NCBI RefSeq assembly: GCF_900104475.1
Contig: NZ_FNJR01000001.1
Span: 109,498-173,497, forward strand
Origin: Actinopolyspora xinjiangensis
Lineage (GTDB): Bacteria > Actinomycetota > Actinomycetes > Mycobacteriales > Pseudonocardiaceae
DNA: 64,000 nucleotides
Direction: 5' to 3'
Below are positions 52,461-60,845 of this stretch, in pieces (position 1 is the stretch's first letter; every line of letters starts with the position of its first letter). Under the pieces are notes generated by a model. It had not been told where the DNA came from. It saw only the letters and a list, made by a program, of their open reading frames with translations, and made no database searches. The position numbers and the translations under genes are program-made.

Positions 52461-53699
52461 TCAGAACCGAGCGGCGCGCCCCTTCCAGCTCGTCGCGCCA
52501 CGGGCCACCTCGACGGCGCCGTGCAGCATGACACCGCCGAACACCGCGTTGGTGAACGGCGCGACCGGGGCCAGCCAGGCCCCCGCGTGCATCACCCGCG
52601 CGGTGCGGGCGTGCGTCACGCTCTGGGCGACCCAACCTACCGAGCCGAGCGCGATCATCGTGGGACTGCGGCCGCGTATGCCCGCGGCGAGCACCGCGGG
52701 CGAGGCCAGCGACAGCGAGACCTGACCGAGGCCGATGCCGAGCAGCAGGGGCAGCGAACCGTTCGTGCCCGCGACGAAGCTCTTGCGGAAGGAGTCCCAG
52801 CCCTGACGAAAGGGGTCCATGCCGCTGGTGGTCGCGTAGGACAGCCCCTCGACGACCCTGGTGACCCCACCGTGGTCGCGCACGGTGGTGGCGATGGCGA
52901 TGTCCTCGTTGCGGCGCCCCGAGAGGGCGGCCCAGCCGCCGATCTTCTCGTAGTGCGAACGGCGCATCAGGATGCAGTGGCCGATGGCGAACGCCTTGCT
53001 GCCCTTGCCTCGGGGATCGGCGTTCTCCCCGATCATCTGCAACCCCGCGGGCATCAGCACCGGCCAGCTGGCGGAGTGCCGGGAGGGCGGCCCGCCGGGG
53101 GTGGAGACCAGGTCGGCGTCCGCGCGTTCGGCGGTACCCAGCAGTTTGGCCAGCAGCTCCGGCTCCAGCACGGTGTCGGCGTCGACGAACATCAGCCACT
53201 CGCCCGCTTCGGGTTCGCCCGCGGCCTCGACGCCGACGTGCATCGCGTGCACCTTGCCGCTCCACCCGGGTGGCGGTCCCTCACTGCGCACCACCCGCAC
53301 CCTCGGGTCCTCGGCGGCGTGCCTGCCCGCGATCTCACCGGTGCCGTCGGTGGATCCGTCGTCGACGACGACCACGCGGAGGGCGGGATCGGCTTCGTCC
53401 GGGCCGCGTGCGGAACCGTAGGTCTGGGCACGGATGCCACGCAGGCAGTTGTCCAGCACGCCCTCCTCGTTGCGGGCGGGCACCACCACGGTCACGGTGG
53501 GAGGGAGGACGCTGCTCGCCGGTTCCTGTTCCAACGGCAGAATGGCGCGCGCTTTCCGAAGGGTGCGCAGGCTGCGATACACGGTTCCGCCCACCGCGGC
53601 GGCCAGCAGAGCACCTCGGACAACGTTATGTCGTGATACCACACGCACAGCTTGCCATGCCTGCCAGGGAGCGAGCCCCACCGGCAACGAGAACCGCAC
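52461..53699 (-). CDS. Family 2 glycosyltransferase, CrtQ/HpnB-like
   Basis: About 412 residues. The GT2 core has TVTVVVPARNEEGVLDNCLRG, VVVDDGSTDGT and the metal-binding LMFVDADTVLEPELL. The stretch EGPPPGWSGKVHAMHVGVEAAG resembles carotenoid glucosyltransferase CrtQ and hopanoid-associated HpnB. The C-terminal 120 residues contain several membrane segments, so it acts at the membrane, perhaps on a lipid. The start is unclear: GTG at 53699 gives a leader-free N-terminus; GTG at 53765 is possible. No ribosome-binding site supports either. It stands alone. Confidence 0.75.
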   Translation of the reverse strand: MRFSLPVGLAPWQAWQAVRVVSRHNVVRGALLAAAVGGTVYRSLRTLRKARAILPLEQEPASSVLPPTVTVVVPARNEEGVLDNCLRGIRAQTYGSARGPDEADPALRVVVVDDGSTDGTGEIAGRHAAEDPRVRVVRSEGPPPGWSGKVHAMHVGVEAAGEPEAGEWLMFVDADTVLEPELLAKLLGTAERADADLVSTPGGPPSRHSASWPVLMPAGLQMIGENADPRGKGSKAFAIGHCILMRRSHYEKIGGWAALSGRRNEDIAIATTVRDHGGVTRVVEGLSYATTSGMDPFRQGWDSFRKSFVAGTNGSLPLLLGIGLGQVSLSLASPAVLAAGIRGRSPTMIALGSVGWVAQSVTHARTARVMHAGAWLAPVAPFTNAVFGGVMLHGAVEVARGATSWKGRAARF

Positions 53700-54172
53700 G
53701 TCAACAACGTGCGTACGCGGGGTTAGCGGCAGTGGTGGGAGCCTCGGGGCGGCGGGATTCGTCACTCTCGGGAACCATCGCTGTCCGCTGCGGGGCGGCG
53801 TCCGGGAGTCGGCCGAACGGTACGCGGGTGTTTCTCGGCGCACCAGCTCCGGATCCCATGCACACGGCCTTGGAACACACCCACGAAATCGCCGCCCAGC
53901 TTCGACACGGGCCGAACTCCGATCACCCTCGCGGTCGGCACCGCCGCGGGTTCTCTCGTGGTGCTCTCGCGAGGAAGGCCCGACGTTGTGCAGTGACTAC
54001 CCGATGTCGAGCCTCGCCGCGGCGAGAGCCCGCGAGAGGTTCCGCGACGAGAGCGGCTACGAAAACCTGGCCAGCACGGTTCCGGCGGCAGAAGTCCGCC
54101 CCGGCGAGACCGGAGTCGTCGCCGGGGCGAACCACGGGCCCGCCACGTAGCCCGTGCCTGTGGCTCGCGGGA
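53700..54172. other. Intergenic region carrying element copy C
   Basis: The gap between the chitinase 3' end and the glycosyltransferase start. Apart from element copy C I see no gene. Frames crossing the area are broken or lack starts. Confidence 0.45.
53946..54045 (-). repeat. Structured intergenic element, copy C
   Basis: The arms 53946-53970 and 54022-54045 pair with 20-21 Watson-Crick pairs, three G-U pairs and one bulge. The inner stem GGCCCGAC (53977-53984) / GTCGAGCC (54006-54013) has one mismatch. The loop again starts GTTGTG and ends GACTACCCGAT. It lies downstream of the chitinase gene on the minus strand, the same relative orientation as copies A and B. It lacks the GGCGC-hairpin flank. 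Confidence 0.75.
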
Positions 54173-55555
54173 TCAGTTCAGGTTCTCGTCGATGGCCGTC
54201 ATCAGCTCACCGTCGGCGGTGTCGCCGTCCAGCGACCAGATCATGGCGCCGCCCAGGGAATTGCTGTTGACGTAGTCCATCTTCCTGGCGATCTCCGTGG
54301 GGTCGTCGAACGTCCAGAAGGTGTTGCCGTCGAACAGCCAGGCGAATCCCGCCTGTTCGTCGCGGTGCACCGTGTACTGTCCGACCTTGTCCTTGAGCAC
54401 CTTGTAGTCCTCGTACCCCGCTTCGTAGGTGGCGGGGGCAGGGCCCGTGGAGGTCTGGAACAGACCGTTGTCGCGGTTCGGCACACCGGTCCATCCTCGT
54501 CCGTAGAACGGGACGCCGAGCACCAGCTCATCCGCCGGAGCTCCTCGGGCCAGGTAGGTGTCGATCGCCTTATCGACGCTGAACCGCTCGGGCGAGGGAT
54601 CACCGGCCGGGCTGTACAGCGCGGACTGGTGGTTGGTGGTCTCCTCGTAGGCGCCGTGCAGGTCGTAGCCCTGCACGGTGGCGAAGTCCAGCGAGTCGAA
54701 GATCTTGTTCACCTCGAAGCCCGCGTCGATCTTCTCGGGAGAGGCGGGCAGGAAGGCGGTCAGGTCGTAGGTCTCGCCGGTCTCGGCTTCCAGATCGTCG
54801 AGCTGGGAGCGCCACTCCCGCAGCAGTGCGGTGTAGTTCTGCTTGTCGGCGGGGTCCACGACGTTGCCGGGTCCGCCCTCGGAGGCGGGCCACTCCCAGT
54901 CGATGTCGACACCGTCGAAGATGCCGGCGGCCACACCTTCGCCGCCCTGGGGCGAGCCGCCGAGCTTGGGCAGGTTGCCCCGCAACCACATGTCGATGCA
55001 GGACTTCACGTGCTGCGCGCGGGACCGCTGGGTCGCGGCGGCCGTGTGGAAGTTCTCCGACCACGACCAGCCGCCCAGCGAGATGTAGACCTTGAGGTGG
55101 GGGTACATCTCCTTGAGTTCGGCCAGCTGGTGGAGGTTGCCCGCCAGCGGCTGGTCCCAGGTGTCGGCCACCCCGTCGACGGAGTTGGCCGCGGAGAACC
55201 GCTTCTGGTAGTCGGCCCACGCGTCGGCCTCCCCGGCCTGGTTGCCGGTGAAGCACTGCCCGGAGGCGTCGAGGTTGCCGAACGCGTAGTTGATGTGGGT
55301 CAGTTTCGAGGCGGTTCCCGAGGTGACCAGGTCCTTGACGTAGAACTGCCGGTCGTAGATCGACCACTGCGTGAAGTAGCCGACCTTTCGCGATCCACTT
55401 TGGGCGGTGGCCTCGGCCTGGGCGGGGGCGGCACTGTCCTGCCCGGAGCTGTCACCGCCGGTGGCGGTGGCCGGGGTGGCCAGCAGGCCGGTGAACAGCG
55501 CGGCCCCGGTGGCCAGTGCTGATAATCGCCACGCCGAACGTTTGCTCAGAGACAT
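54173..55555 (-). CDS. Secreted GH18 chitinase
   Basis: A 460-residue secreted enzyme that hydrolyses chitin. The signal peptide occupies about 1-32 (ALATGAALFTGLLATPATA), followed by an Ala/Ser/Gln-rich linker. The GH18 TIM barrel begins at SRKVGYFTQWSIYDR and carries the catalytic DGVDIDWEWP, with the proton donor Glu221. Other family elements are KVYISLGGWSWSENF and GGAMIWSLDGD near the C-terminus. No chitin-binding module is visible. A perfect DasR-type box lies about 43 nt upstream of the start codon, which implies control by N-acetylglucosamine. Confidence 0.93.
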   Translation of the reverse strand: MSLSKRSAWRLSALATGAALFTGLLATPATATGGDSSGQDSAAPAQAEATAQSGSRKVGYFTQWSIYDRQFYVKDLVTSGTASKLTHINYAFGNLDASGQCFTGNQAGEADAWADYQKRFSAANSVDGVADTWDQPLAGNLHQLAELKEMYPHLKVYISLGGWSWSENFHTAAATQRSRAQHVKSCIDMWLRGNLPKLGGSPQGGEGVAAGIFDGVDIDWEWPASEGGPGNVVDPADKQNYTALLREWRSQLDDLEAETGETYDLTAFLPASPEKIDAGFEVNKIFDSLDFATVQGYDLHGAYEETTNHQSALYSPAGDPSPERFSVDKAIDTYLARGAPADELVLGVPFYGRGWTGVPNRDNGLFQTSTGPAPATYEAGYEDYKVLKDKVGQYTVHRDEQAGFAWLFDGNTFWTFDDPTEIARKMDYVNSNSLGGAMIWSLDGDTADGELMTAIDENLN

Positions 55556-55881
55556 CGATCACTCCCGAGGGGGTCGGTACGGGATGCCCAACACCGTGTG
55601 GTCTAGACCACGACTGGTCAAGGTATGAACCAATCTTTCACCCGTTCGGAGGCATACGGCCCGAGTGGAACCTCCGAGGGTTCAGCCGCACTCACCAGGG
55701 AGAACGAGCGAAATCGATCCACACCGGAAGCGAAACTCGCGGTTCTGCGCCCTAAGCGGTCAGATCGCCCTAACGAGGGTGGCGGCGGGGCTTCGCACCG
55801 GAGGCACGAACCGGCGTCCACCGGCGACCCCGCCGAGGGCGAACGCGGGACTCCGGAGAACTTGCCGATACCGTGGTGCCC
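55556..55881. other. Divergent gap chitinase / upp
   Basis: About 325 nt with the DasR box and no gene visible. The upp end carries GATACC at 55867-55872, about 9 nt before the ATG at 55882, a possible -10 box for a leaderless message. Confidence 0.4.
55598..55611. promoter_or_regulatory. DasR-responsive element (dre)
   Basis: GTGGTCTAGACCAC is a perfect palindrome whose core TGGTCTAGACCA (55599-55610) equals the known consensus for DasR, the GlcNAc-sensing GntR regulator of chitin metabolism in Streptomyces. A half-site ACTGGTCA follows. It lies 43-56 nt upstream of the chitinase start, in the promoter region. Confidence 0.8.
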
Positions 55882-56505
55882 ATGGATGTGCGGGTCATCG
55901 ACCACCCCCTTACGCAGGCGAGACTTTCCACCATGCGCGACGCGCGGACCGACAACGCCGCGTTCCGGGCCGCGCTGCAGGAGCTCACCCTGATGCTGCT
56001 CTACGAGGCCATCAGGGACGCCGAGTTGACCGAAGAGTCCATCCACACTCCGGTGGCGCGCACCAAGGGGTACCGGCTCGCCAACCCGCCACTGCTGGTT
56101 CCGGTGCTGCGCGCCGGGCTGGGAATGGCCGACCAGGCCCACCGCCTGATCCCGGAGGCACAGATGGGGTTCGTCGGTCTCGCCAGGGACGAGGAGACAC
56201 TGCGGCCGACGCCCTACATGGAGTCGCTGCCGGACGACCTCTCGGAACGTCCGGTGATCGTGCTCGACCCGATGCTGGCCACCGGCGGCTCGATGGTCCA
56301 CACGATCGGGCTGCTGCACGAGCGCGGTGCCCGCGACGTCACCGCGATCTGCACGCTGGCCGCGCCGGAGGGGATCGAACGACTGTCCGAATCGGAGCTA
56401 CCGGTCCGAGTGGTCACGGCGAGCGTGGACGAGCGCCTCAACGAGTCGGGGTTCATCGTCCCCGGGCTCGGGGACGCCGGGGACAGGGAGTACGGCCCCC
56501 GCTAG
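55882..56505 (+). CDS. upp: Uracil phosphoribosyltransferase
   Basis: A 207-residue salvage enzyme making UMP from uracil and PRPP. The PRPP-binding motif [21 protein letters not shown] is near 124-144, and the uracil-binding C-terminus has [46 protein letters not shown] is the family's dimer/flap region. The ATG at 55882 gives the usual N-terminus [10 protein letters not shown]; the GTG at 55873 would add three residues. Converges with rsmI. Confidence 0.95.
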   Translation: MDVRVIDHPLTQARLSTMRDARTDNAAFRAALQELTLMLLYEAIRDAELTEESIHTPVARTKGYRLANPPLLVPVLRAGLGMADQAHRLIPEAQMGFVGLARDEETLRPTPYMESLPDDLSERPVIVLDPMLATGGSMVHTIGLLHERGARDVTAICTLAAPEGIERLSESELPVRVVTASVDERLNESGFIVPGLGDAGDREYGPR

Positions 56506-56695
56506 TGACGTCGTTCACTCCACCGGTCGCGCGGCGGAACCGCTCACCGTCCCGCGCCGGGAGCCGGGCCGACACCGAAGGGCGACGCGGACTCCCCTCC
56601 CCCGACGAGCACCGCTCGCGTCTCCAGCCGGAGGTCACCGAACCCGTGGCCGGGTCGGCTCCCACCGGGTCGCGGAACGCACCGGGAACCCGCGA

Positions 56696-57556
56696 TCAGT
56701 CACGCGCGGCGAGCACCGCGTCGTAGAGGTCCTTCTTGCGCACCCCGCCCATCTCGGCGATCTCGGCGACCGCGTCCTTGAGTCGCATGCCGGTCGCCGC
56801 GCGCCGTTCGACCTGGGCCACGAGCTCGGCGGGGTCCTCGGGAGCCTCGGGCTCGGCCCCGGCGAGCACCACCGTGATCTCACCGCGCACCCCCGCCTCG
56901 GCCCATTCCGCGAGTTCGCCCAGCCCGCCGCGGCGGACCTGCTCGTAGGTCTTGGTCAGCTCGCGGCAGACCGCCGCCCGCCGCTCCGGCCCGAGCACGC
57001 GCACCGCGTCGTGGAGCGTGTCGGCTATGCGGTGCGGTGCCTCGAAGAACACCGAGGTGCGCCGCTCGGACACCAGTCCGGCCAGCCACCGCCGCCGCGG
57101 GCCCGACTTGCGGGGCGGGAAGCCCTCGAAGCAGAACCGGTCGCTGGGCAGCCCCGACAGCGCCAACGCCGTGGTCACCGCGCTGGGGCCGGGCAGGCAG
57201 GTCACGGGCACCCCGGCCTCCGCGCACGCCGAGACCAACCGGTAGCCCGGATCGGAGACACTGGGCATTCCCGCGTCGGTGACCAACAGCACCGTGGCCC
57301 CACCGTGCAGCGCCTCCAGCAGCACGGGTTGCCTGTTCTCCTCCACCGCGTCGTAGTAGCTGAGCACCCGACCGGCGGGGGCCACCCCCAACGAACCCGC
57401 CAGGGCGCGGACCCTCCTGGTGTCCTCGGCCGCGACGACGTCGGCCGTGGCCAACGCCTCGCTCAGCCTGGGGGAAGCGTCCCGCGCGTCACCGAGCGGG
57501 GTGGCGGCCAGCAGCAACGTGCCCGGTCCGGATTCGTCAGTCACAGCAACCACCAT
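56696..57556 (-). CDS. rsmI: 16S rRNA (cytidine(1402)-2'-O)-methyltransferase
   Basis: A 286-residue member of the tetrapyrrole-methylase-like fold that 2'-O-methylates C1402 of 16S rRNA in the ribosomal decoding centre. The start TLLLAATPLGDARDASPRL, the SAM-site motif VLLVTDAGMPSVSDPGYRLV and the substrate segment CFEGFPPRKSGPRRRWL are all present. The divergent neighbour is pmt, an arrangement also seen in mycobacteria (Rv1003/Rv1002c). The two start codons are only 11 nt apart, so their promoters overlap each other's coding starts. Confidence 0.93.
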   Translation of the reverse strand: MVVAVTDESGPGTLLLAATPLGDARDASPRLSEALATADVVAAEDTRRVRALAGSLGVAPAGRVLSYYDAVEENRQPVLLEALHGGATVLLVTDAGMPSVSDPGYRLVSACAEAGVPVTCLPGPSAVTTALALSGLPSDRFCFEGFPPRKSGPRRRWLAGLVSERRTSVFFEAPHRIADTLHDAVRVLGPERRAAVCRELTKTYEQVRRGGLGELAEWAEAGVRGEITVVLAGAEPEAPEDPAELVAQVERRAATGMRLKDAVAEIAEMGGVRKKDLYDAVLAARD

Positions 57557-57567
57557 ACGATTTAGGC

Positions 57568-59145
57568 GTGAACGTCCTCGTGCCGAGCTCCGGTGGCAGC
57601 AACGCCCGCGACGAAGCCGTTCGCGACGGCGAGATACCTCCGGTTCGGTATCCCGGCGAACACGACCGGGCGAAATCGCTGTTACCGCGAGAACCGACGG
57701 ACCGCCTGCGCGGCTGGGTCGTGACCCTGGTGCTCACGCTGATCGCCGGGGTGGTCCGCTTCTGGCGGCTCGGCCAGGCCACCGACCAGGGCACCCCCGT
57801 CTTCGACGAGAAGCACTACGTCCCGCAGGCGTGGCAGATGCTGCGCAACGGCGGCTTCGAGGACAACCCCGGCTACGAGCTGGTGGCCCACCCCCCGGTG
57901 GGCAAGCACCTGATAGCCGTCGGCGAATGGCTGTTCGGCTACACCCCGTTGGGGTGGCGGTTCAGCGCCGCGCTGGCGGGCACGCTGATGGTGCTGCTGC
58001 TCATCCGCATCGCGCGCCGCATGACGCGCTCCACGCTGCTGGGCGCGCTGGCGGGGGTACTGCTGATCTGCGACGGGCTCAGCCACGTGCAGTCCCGGGT
58101 GGGGATGCTGGACATCTTCCACGCGATGTTCGTGCTCGCCGCCTTCGCCTGCCTGCTGGTGGACCGCGACCGGATGCGAGCCAGGTTGGCCCTGGTGGTC
58201 ACCGAGCACCGAACTGGCGACTCGGCGCTCGGCCCCAGGATGGGATTCCGCTGGTGGCGCTTCGGAGCCGGAGTGCTGCTGGGGCTGGCCTGCGGGGTGA
58301 AGTGGAGCGGCATCTACTACGTGCTGGCGTTCGCCCTGCTCAGCGTGGTCTGGGACGCGCTGGCCCGCCGAACCGCCGGAGTCGCTCGGCCGTGGCGCGG
58401 TGCGCTGGTGCGGGACGCCCTGCCCACGTTCGCCTCGCTGTTCGTGCTGCCGCTGGCAGTCTACTTCGCGAGCTGGGCGGCCTGGTACGCCAGTGAGACC
58501 GCCACCGACCGGCACGCGGCGGCCGTCGCCGAGGACGTCGGTTTCGGTTTCCTGCCCGACATGGTGCGGTCGCTGCTGTACTACCACTTCAACGTGCTGG
58601 AGTTCCACACCCACCTGGTCACGGGCGACGATCCCCACCCCTGGGAGTCGAAACCCTGGGCGTGGCCGATGGGCATGCGGCCGATGCTGTACTACTACGA
58701 GTCGGGCATGCCCGGTTGCGGGCAGGGGGACTGTGTGCAGGCCACGATGCTGCTGGGGACCCCGGCGCTGTGGTGGCTGGCCCTACCCGTCGCCGGGTGG
58801 GCGGTGTGGCGCGCCGCCGCGCGAATGGACTGGCGCTACGCCGCGGTGCTGGTCGGCTACTGCGCGGGCTACCTGCCCTGGTTCGTCAACCTCGACAGGC
58901 AGATGTACTACTTCTACGCCACGCCGCTGGCCCCGTTCCTGGTACTGGGGATCGTGCTGGTGCTCGGCGAGGTACTGGGCAGGGCGGCCGCGAGTGCCGA
59001 ACGGCGCAAGACGGGCCTGCTGGTGCTCGCGCTCTACGTCGGGCTGGTGGTGGCCAACTTCGTGTGGCTGTGGCCGATACTGAACGGTTTTCCGATCACC
59101 GAGGCGCGCTGGGCGGCCGAACTCTGGCTCCCGTCGTGGCGGTGA
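57568..59145 (+). CDS. pmt: Protein O-mannosyltransferase
   Basis: A 525-residue GT39 membrane enzyme that transfers mannose from polyprenyl-phosphate mannose to secreted proteins. After a cytoplasmic N-terminus, the first membrane segment leads to the catalytic acidic motif PVFDEKHYVPQAW on the outer face. About ten further membrane segments follow, with HPPVGKHLIAVGEW and CDGLSHVQSRVGMLDIFHAMF as family landmarks. The GTG at 57568 lies 6 nt after TACGAT (57556-57561), so the mRNA is probably leaderless. A strong terminator follows the stop. Confidence 0.93.
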   Translation: MNVLVPSSGGSNARDEAVRDGEIPPVRYPGEHDRAKSLLPREPTDRLRGWVVTLVLTLIAGVVRFWRLGQATDQGTPVFDEKHYVPQAWQMLRNGGFEDNPGYELVAHPPVGKHLIAVGEWLFGYTPLGWRFSAALAGTLMVLLLIRIARRMTRSTLLGALAGVLLICDGLSHVQSRVGMLDIFHAMFVLAAFACLLVDRDRMRARLALVVTEHRTGDSALGPRMGFRWWRFGAGVLLGLACGVKWSGIYYVLAFALLSVVWDALARRTAGVARPWRGALVRDALPTFASLFVLPLAVYFASWAAWYASETATDRHAAAVAEDVGFGFLPDMVRSLLYYHFNVLEFHTHLVTGDDPHPWESKPWAWPMGMRPMLYYYESGMPGCGQGDCVQATMLLGTPALWWLALPVAGWAVWRAAARMDWRYAAVLVGYCAGYLPWFVNLDRQMYYFYATPLAPFLVLGIVLVLGEVLGRAAASAERRKTGLLVLALYVGLVVANFVWLWPILNGFPITEARWAAELWLPSWR

Positions 59146-59170
59146 GGGCCCGGCCGCCCCGGGAGGGAGC

Positions 59171-59206
59171 CCGGTTCCCGGTAGTTGGATGACCACCGGG
59201 AACCGG
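59171..59206. terminator. Bidirectional terminator between pmt and lat
   Basis: CCGGTTCCCGGT (59171-59182) pairs perfectly with ACCGGGAACCGG (59195-59206) around a 12-nt loop. It lies between two converging genes, 26 nt past pmt and about 60 nt past lat. Confidence 0.8.
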
Positions 59207-59264
59207 TCGACCAACCACGCGGGACACGGCCGGACAGCCGATCCCGCGCGGGTTCCGTCATGGA

Positions 59265-60635
59265 CTACACCGAGGACAGTTCCCGCAGTGTCGCGCGCAG
59301 CGCGACCACCGCGTCGGTGATCTCGTCGGGGCGCACCGACAGCGCGGGGCGCCACCGCAGCGAACGCGGCCCGGAGGGCAGGAAGACGGTGTGGTGGTGT
59401 TGCCTGGCCAGCGCCGTCGCCCTGTCCCGCAGCGTGCCGTCGGGGAAGTCCAACGCCGCCATCAGGCCACGTCCGCGCGGGGCGCGCACCAGTTCCGGGT
59501 ACTCCGCGGCCAGCCCGCGAAGCTCGGACAGCAGCAGCTCCCCCATCCGCGCCGCGTGGTCCAGAAGCCCCTCCGACTCGATCACTTCGAGGATCCTGGT
59601 GGCGCGCACCATGTCGACGAGGGAACCGCCCCAGGTGGAGCTGATCCTGCTGGGTTCGCGGAAGGCATTGTCCTCGATGTCGTTGACGCGCCTGCCGCCC
59701 ATGACCCCGCACACCTGCAGCCGCTTGCCGAAGGCCACGAGGTCCGGTTCGAGCCCCAGAGCCTGGTAAGCCCAGGGGAAACCGGTGATGCCCCCACCGC
59801 TCTGGACCTCGTCGGCGACGGTGAGCACGTGGTGCCGCCCACACAACCGCTGCATCTCGCGCAGGAAGGCCGGGCGCAGGTGCCGGTCTCCGCCCTCACC
59901 CTGGATCGGTTCGTAGACGAAACAGGCGATCTCGTCGCCGTAGCGGGTCAACGCCGCCTCGGCGGCGTCGAGCGCGTCCCGCTCGACCGGCAGCAGCTCG
60001 GGCTCGTCCCAGTCCGGACCGGGGTCCACCGCCGGGCTCGGAATCCTCGGCCAGTCGAAGGCCGGGTAGTCACGCACCTTCCGGGGATCGGTGTTGGTCA
60101 ACGACATCGTGTAACCGGTCCGCCCGTGGAACGCCCACCGCAGGTGCATCGCGCGGCAGCCGCGCATGGGCACGCCGCGCCGCGCGTTGTGCTTGGTCTT
60201 CCAGTCGAAGGCCACCTTGAGCGCGTTCTCCACGGCGGGGCCGCCGCCCTCGATGAAGAACAGCCACGGCAGTTCGGGGTCGCCGAACACGCGCCGCAGT
60301 GTCTCGGCGAACCGGGCCTGCTCCACGGTCGCGAAGTCGGGGTTGGCCGGTTTGGTCCTGCCCGCCCGCACCAGCGCGGCCTCGAACTCGGGGGTGCGCA
60401 GGCCGGGGTGACCGTGCCCGAGGGGCGCGGAGCTGAAGTACATCGTCATGTCGAGATAGCGGGTGCCGTCCCGCAGGTCGCTCAAGCGGCACCCCTCGCC
60501 GGAGTCGAGATCGACGACCACGTCGAGCAGATCACCGGTCACCCGGGAGCGGAGTTCATCGACGACGTCCTGACCGGGGGGTTCCGCGCCGGGGGCGGCG
60601 CCGTGTTCGACCGGTGCCAGTCGCTGTGCGGTCAT
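59265..60635 (-). CDS. lat: L-lysine 6-transaminase
   Basis: A 456-residue class III PLP aminotransferase that moves the epsilon-amino group of lysine to 2-oxoglutarate. Family features are the early DMTMYFSSAPLGHGHP, FIEGGGPAVENALKVAFDWK, the cofactor-binding ADEVQSGGGITGFPW, and the Schiff-base Lys304 in VAFGKRLQVCGVMGG. The product (piperideine-6-carboxylate) feeds beta-lactam, pipecolate or alpha-aminoadipate formation; no partner gene is adjacent. The ATG at 60635 has AGGAGG upstream. An unusually AT-rich stretch precedes the gene. Confidence 0.92.
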   Translation of the reverse strand: MTAQRLAPVEHGAAPGAEPPGQDVVDELRSRVTGDLLDVVVDLDSGEGCRLSDLRDGTRYLDMTMYFSSAPLGHGHPGLRTPEFEAALVRAGRTKPANPDFATVEQARFAETLRRVFGDPELPWLFFIEGGGPAVENALKVAFDWKTKHNARRGVPMRGCRAMHLRWAFHGRTGYTMSLTNTDPRKVRDYPAFDWPRIPSPAVDPGPDWDEPELLPVERDALDAAEAALTRYGDEIACFVYEPIQGEGGDRHLRPAFLREMQRLCGRHHVLTVADEVQSGGGITGFPWAYQALGLEPDLVAFGKRLQVCGVMGGRRVNDIEDNAFREPSRISSTWGGSLVDMVRATRILEVIESEGLLDHAARMGELLLSELRGLAAEYPELVRAPRGRGLMAALDFPDGTLRDRATALARQHHHTVFLPSGPRSLRWRPALSVRPDEITDAVVALRATLRELSSV

Positions 60636-60659
60636 GTTCAGCCTCCTGTGGGCCGCGAC

Positions 60660-60770
60660 TACCTCGCCTAAAGGAATTAATACCTCCAAATCCTCATATA
60701 AAGCAATATTTTCCTCTATACACGCCAACTAAGAGAAAGATTTTCTAATAGTCCTTCCAATGGGGGACGT
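60660..60770. promoter_or_regulatory. AT-rich control region upstream of lat
   Basis: About 100 nt that are mostly A and T inside a genome segment of very high GC. On the minus strand it includes TATAGA and TTTATAT boxes and repeated AAAT/ATTT tracts. It lies 25-135 nt upstream of the lat start and just before the divergent ceramidase gene. Such a segment could bind an Lrp- or Lsr2-like regulator; it could also be a small transferred insertion. Confidence 0.5.
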
Positions 60771-60845
60771 TAGCTGAGAACGATTCATTTTTGGTGATCG
60801 CTGAGCTACCGTGACGCGCACCACCCCAGGTGCGGAGGTAGACGA

